7,835 nt of DNA from an uncultured Collinsella sp. Its GTDB lineage: Bacteria; Actinomycetota; Coriobacteriia; Coriobacteriales; Coriobacteriaceae. The notes beneath the pieces were generated by a model. That model did not search any database and was not told the origin of the DNA. It saw only the letters and a list, made by a program, of their open reading frames with translations. The stretch spans positions 1 to 7,835 of the forward strand of contig CABQKL010000083.1 of NCBI GenBank assembly GCA_902464645.1, written 5' to 3'. Made by a program: the position numbers and the translations under genes. Of the stretch, positions 4,647 to 7,835 are shown piece after piece; positions within the stretch are counted from its first letter, which is position 1, and every line of letters starts with the position of its first letter.

Positions 4647-6160
4647 TGGCGCTAAGCTTCGATTCCCTTACCGCCGCTCAGATCGCCGCGGGCGTTTCTG
4701 CCGGCGACTTTACCGCTACCGAGGTGGCCCAGGCCTCCCTTGCCGCCATCGAGGCGCGCGAGGGCGGGGTCCAGGCATTCCTGCAGGTGGCGCCCGAGCT
4801 TGCGCTCGAGGCCGCTGCGCGCGTGGATGCCGACCGTGCCGCAGGCAAGCCGCTGCCCCCGCTTGCGGGCGTGCCGCTGGCCATCAAGGACAACATGAAC
4901 CTCGTGGGCACGCGCACCACCTGTGCTTCCCGCATGCTCGGGGACTACCAGAGCGTCTACACCGCCACCTGCGTCCAGCGCATGCTCGATGCCGGCTGTC
5001 TGCCCATGGGCAAGGCCAACATGGACGAGTTTGCCTTTGGCAGCTCCACCGAGAGCTCGGCGTTCCACCGCACCAACAACCCCTGGGATACCGAGCGCGT
5101 GCCCGGCGGCTCTTCGGGCGGTTCCGCTGCCGCCGTCGCCGCGGGCGAGGTCGCGCTCTCGCTGGGCTCGGACACCGGTGGCTCCATTCGCCAGCCGGCG
5201 TCGCTGTGCGGCGTGGTGGGCTTTAAGCCCACGTATGGCGCCGTGAGCCGTTACGGCGTGGTTGCCTTTGGCTCGTCGCTCGACCAGGTGGGCCCCTTTG
5301 GCCGCACGGTCGAGGATGTCGCGCTGGCCATGAACGCGCTTACCGGCGCGGGCCACGATCCGTACGACTGTACCAGCCAGGATTGCGCCGTCGACTTTAC
5401 CGAGCATCTCAACGACAGCATCGAGGGCAAGCGCGTGGGCATCATCCCCGCGTTTATGGAGGCCGAGGGCCTGACGCCCGAGGTCAAGGCCGCTGTTCAG
5501 CGCGCCGCCCAAGAACTGCAGAACCAGGGCGCCGAGCTGGTCGAGGTCGACCTGCCGCACCTGGACGCCGCCATCGCCGCATACTACGTCATCGGCCCGG
5601 CCGAGGCGTTCTCCAACCTGGCCCGCTTCGACGGCATTCGCTACGGCTATCAGGAGGAGGGCTGCGCCAACCTGTCCGACCAGAGCTCGCTCTCGCGCGC
5701 CCACGGCTTTGGCGCCGAGGCCAAGCGCCGTCAGATGCTCGGCGCCTACCTGCTGAGCTCGGGCGTGTACGATAAGTACTACTACGCTGCGCAAAAGGCC
5801 CGCACGCTCATCACGCAGGACTACGACGCCGCGTATGCCAAGGTGGACACCATCCTCATGCCCGCCTCGCCGCGCACGGCCTTTAAGTTTGGCGAGATCA
5901 GCGACCCCACGCAGATGTACCTCTCCGACCTGTACACCATCTCGCTCAACATTTGCGGCAACGGTGGCATCTCGGTGCCGCTGGGCCTGGGCGAGGACAC
6001 CAAGCTGCCCGTTTCTGCCCAGCTGGTGGGGCCTGCCTTTAAGGACCGTCAGCTGCTCACGTTTGCCCGCGCCCTGGAGCGCGGCTTTGCCGATGTCGCC
6101 ACGGGTGCGCCCGCACTTTCCGTCGCGCCCGATTTTGCCGGGAAGGGGGGCGAGCTGTAA
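4646..6160 (+). CDS. gatA: Asp/Glu-tRNA amidotransferase subunit A (glutaminase/amidase)
   Basis: This 504-residue subunit hydrolyses glutamine and sends the ammonia to GatB. The amidase signature is clear: Lys81 in LAIKDNM, the glycine/serine loop GGSSGGS (154-160) with Ser156, and Ser180 in GSDTGGSIRQPA. These give the Lys-cis-Ser-Ser catalytic triad, each two residues later than in Staphylococcus aureus GatA (79, 154, 178; numbering recalled). VGFKPTYGAVSRYGVVAFGSSLDQVGP and the later YDKYYYAAQKARTLI stretch are typical GatA blocks. The length is normal. The start ATG overlaps the gatC stop by one base (TAATG), with GGGGGAG upstream, so coupling to gatC translation is likely. The stop likewise overlaps the gatB start. 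Nothing suggests damage. Confidence 0.98.
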   Translation: MALSFDSLTAAQIAAGVSAGDFTATEVAQASLAAIEAREGGVQAFLQVAPELALEAAARVDADRAAGKPLPPLAGVPLAIKDNMNLVGTRTTCASRMLGDYQSVYTATCVQRMLDAGCLPMGKANMDEFAFGSSTESSAFHRTNNPWDTERVPGGSSGGSAAAVAAGEVALSLGSDTGGSIRQPASLCGVVGFKPTYGAVSRYGVVAFGSSLDQVGPFGRTVEDVALAMNALTGAGHDPYDCTSQDCAVDFTEHLNDSIEGKRVGIIPAFMEAEGLTPEVKAAVQRAAQELQNQGAELVEVDLPHLDAAIAAYYVIGPAEAFSNLARFDGIRYGYQEEGCANLSDQSSLSRAHGFGAEAKRRQMLGAYLLSSGVYDKYYYAAQKARTLITQDYDAAYAKVDTILMPASPRTAFKFGEISDPTQMYLSDLYTISLNICGNGGISVPLGLGEDTKLPVSAQLVGPAFKDRQLLTFARALERGFADVATGAPALSVAPDFAGKGGEL

Positions 6161-7835
6161 TGAAGGAGCTTTCCGAGGTCCTGCAGGATTGGGAGGCCGT
6201 GATCGGCCTGGAGATCCACACCGAGCTCACCGCACTCGACACCAAGATGTTCTGCAACTGCAAGCTCAGCCACGATGACGAGCCCAACGCCAACGTGTGC
6301 CCGGTGTGCCTGGGTCTGCCCGGCGCCCTGCCGGTGCCCAACAAGCGCGCCATCGAGAGCATCGTCAAGGCCGGTCTCGCTACCAACTGCGAGATCCAGC
6401 GCCACTCGATGTTCTACCGCAAGCACTACTTCTATCCCGATATGGCCAAGAACTTCCAGACCACGCAGGGTCCGGTCGCCTTTGCCATGTACGGTCACCT
6501 GGACCTGGACGTGACCGGTCGCGGTGCCGCCGAGCGCCCCGACTGCGCGTTTGGCGAGGCCGAGGCCCAGAGCCTGGCGAGCGCCTCGGCCAATGCCGAG
6601 GGCCTGTCCACGTCCATGACGTCGACCATGCGCGAGGGCAATCAGCGTGCCGGCCATCTGGCCAGCTATGACGCGTCCAACCTGCAGATGCCCGAGCGTC
6701 GCGAGGACGGTTCCTACACGGTGCCTATTCGCATCCTGCGCATCCACATGGAGGAGGACGCCGCCAAGATGGTGCACGTGGGCGGTGCCGAGGGCCGCAT
6801 TACCGCCGCGACCGAGTCGCTCGTCGACTACAACCGCTGCGGCACGCCGCTCATCGAGCTCGTCACCGAGCCCGATCTGCGCACGCCCGAGGAAGCGCGC
6901 CTGTTTATGGAAAAGCTCCGTCGCATTTTTGTGACGCTGGGCATTTCGGACTGCTCCATGGAGAAGGGCTCCATGCGCTGCGACGGCAATGTGTCGCTGC
7001 GCCGCCGCGGCGAGACCAAGCTGGGCACCAAGACCGAGCTCAAGAACCTCAACTCATTTAAGAGCCTGCATGACGGCCTTGCCTACGAGATCTGCCGTCA
7101 GGCCGAGGTACTTGAGGAGGGCGGCGTCATCTATCAGGAGACCCGCCACTGGGAGCCTAGCCGCAAGCGTACCGTTGTCATGCGTGTGAAGGAAACGGCC
7201 GACGACTATCGTCTGTTCCCCGACCCCGATCTGGCGCCGTTCGATCTGGATGACGAGTTCATTGACCGCTGCCGTGGCGAGATTCCCGAGCTGCCCGATG
7301 CCAAGCGCGCCCGTTTTGAGGCCGACTTTGGCATTAAGGCCGCCGATGCCGAGCAGATCGCCGGCGATCCGGAGTTTGCCGAGTTCTTTGAGGCCGCTGC
7401 TGCCGGTATGGCTGGCAAGGAGGCCCAGACGGTCGCAAACCTGCTGGTGAACGAGATGATCGCCTACCTTAAGAGCGCGGGTGTGTCGCTCACCGAGTCC
7501 GGCATTGCGCCGGCTCAGGTGGCAGCTCTTGCCAAGCTGCTGGCGACCGATGCCATCAGCTCCAACCAGGCGCACGAGGTCTTTGAGGCCATGGCCCAGA
7601 CCGGCGACGACCCCAACAAGATCGTCGACGAGCGCGGTATGCGTCAGGTGAGCGATGCCGGCGCGCTGCAGCCGATCGTGGACGAGGTGCTGGCAAACTG
7701 TGCCGATCAGGCGCAGCAGTATCGTGACGGCAACCAGAAGGTCATCGGCTTTTTGGTGGGCCAGTGCATGAAGGCGAGCCGCGGCAAGGGCAATCCGAAG
7801 CTCTTCAACGAGTTGCTGAGAACGTCGCTCTCGTA
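6160..7835 (+). CDS. gatB: Asp/Glu-tRNA amidotransferase subunit B (stop codon cut by window end)
   Basis: This subunit binds the mischarged tRNA and amidates Glu/Asp after ATP activation. All 558 residues appear present: the window ends in TCG-TA, almost certainly the first two bases of the stop. The start shares an A with the gatA stop (TAATG). Visible blocks are VIGLEIHTEL, four zinc-type cysteines (32, 34, 47, 50) in FCNCKL...CPVCLGLPGALP, YRKHYFYPDMAKNFQ, IHMEEDAAK, GTPLIELVTEPDLR, SMRCDGNVSLRRRG, TELKNLNSF, and DDYRLFPDPDL. The helical and YqeY-like tail ends QKVIGFLVGQCMKASRGKGNP. The protein is longer than the usual 475-500 residues because about 60 extra residues lie near 115-178, between KNFQ and HMEEDA. 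The frame and codon use continue through the insertion, so it is not an artefact of a frameshift. Confidence 0.97.
   Translation, partial: MKELSEVLQDWEAVIGLEIHTELTALDTKMFCNCKLSHDDEPNANVCPVCLGLPGALPVPNKRAIESIVKAGLATNCEIQRHSMFYRKHYFYPDMAKNFQTTQGPVAFAMYGHLDLDVTGRGAAERPDCAFGEAEAQSLASASANAEGLSTSMTSTMREGNQRAGHLASYDASNLQMPERREDGSYTVPIRILRIHMEEDAAKMVHVGGAEGRITAATESLVDYNRCGTPLIELVTEPDLRTPEEARLFMEKLRRIFVTLGISDCSMEKGSMRCDGNVSLRRRGETKLGTKTELKNLNSFKSLHDGLAYEICRQAEVLEEGGVIYQETRHWEPSRKRTVVMRVKETADDYRLFPDPDLAPFDLDDEFIDRCRGEIPELPDAKRARFEADFGIKAADAEQIAGDPEFAEFFEAAAAGMAGKEAQTVANLLVNEMIAYLKSAGVSLTESGIAPAQVAALAKLLATDAISSNQAHEVFEAMAQTGDDPNKIVDERGMRQVSDAGALQPIVDEVLANCADQAQQYRDGNQKVIGFLVGQCMKASRGKGNPKLFNELLRTSLS

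Noticed and set aside
4652..5794. Minus-strand open frame (380 codons) opposite gatA
   Set aside because: Shadow of gatA, which carries the full amidase signature; the antisense product has no coherent domain.

Overview
The window looks like chromosomal DNA of a high-GC Gram-positive gut actinobacterium. The class Coriobacteriia, perhaps Collinsella or a relative, is my best guess. This is inference from the GC-rich codon use, the LPXTG-type pilins with a class C sortase, and a bacterial gatCAB operon. No 16S or other decisive marker is present. All recognised genes lie on the + strand.

Region 1 (1-4030) is a sortase-assembled pilus locus. It opens with the 3' end of a Cna-B-domain surface pilin whose sorting signal is MPSTG (1-594). 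Next is a complete backbone pilin with signal peptide, isopeptide-type domains and LPLTG anchor (703-2370), and a strong rho-independent terminator (2471-2509). A class C pilin sortase (3092-4030) closes the locus. The pilins would be exported, held in the membrane by their C-terminal tails, and joined and polymerised by the sortase through backbone lysines.

The 306 bases between backbone pilin and next gene (2371-2676) hold that terminator, a 9-bp direct repeat, and a 14-bp palindrome matching the Gram-positive LexA (SOS) box. About 100 bases further on, behind a near-perfect Shine-Dalgarno, is a 50-residue gene (2677-2829) for a single-helix membrane protein with a very basic tail. I do not recognise it. 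Two hairpins follow it (2831-2858 and 2933-2966), then two short inverted repeats and a possible promoter in front of the sortase. The sortase is therefore probably transcribed apart from the pilins.

Region 2 (4031-4334, 304 bases, no gene) is repeat-rich. It holds a 12-bp-arm hairpin of REP-like appearance, a 19-bp-arm perfect inverted repeat with a nested 14-bp palindrome in its loop, a threefold imperfect 21-bp tandem repeat, and a likely promoter -10 element for the next operon.

Region 3 (4335-7835) is gatC-gatA-gatB, the three subunits of the tRNA-dependent amidotransferase that converts Glu-tRNA(Gln) and/or Asp-tRNA(Asn) to the correct aminoacyl-tRNA. The genes overlap by one base at each junction (TAATG), so they are probably translationally coupled. 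GatB carries an insertion of roughly 60 residues in its catalytic domain, and its stop codon is cut by the window end. The housekeeping operon is unrelated in function to the pilus locus.
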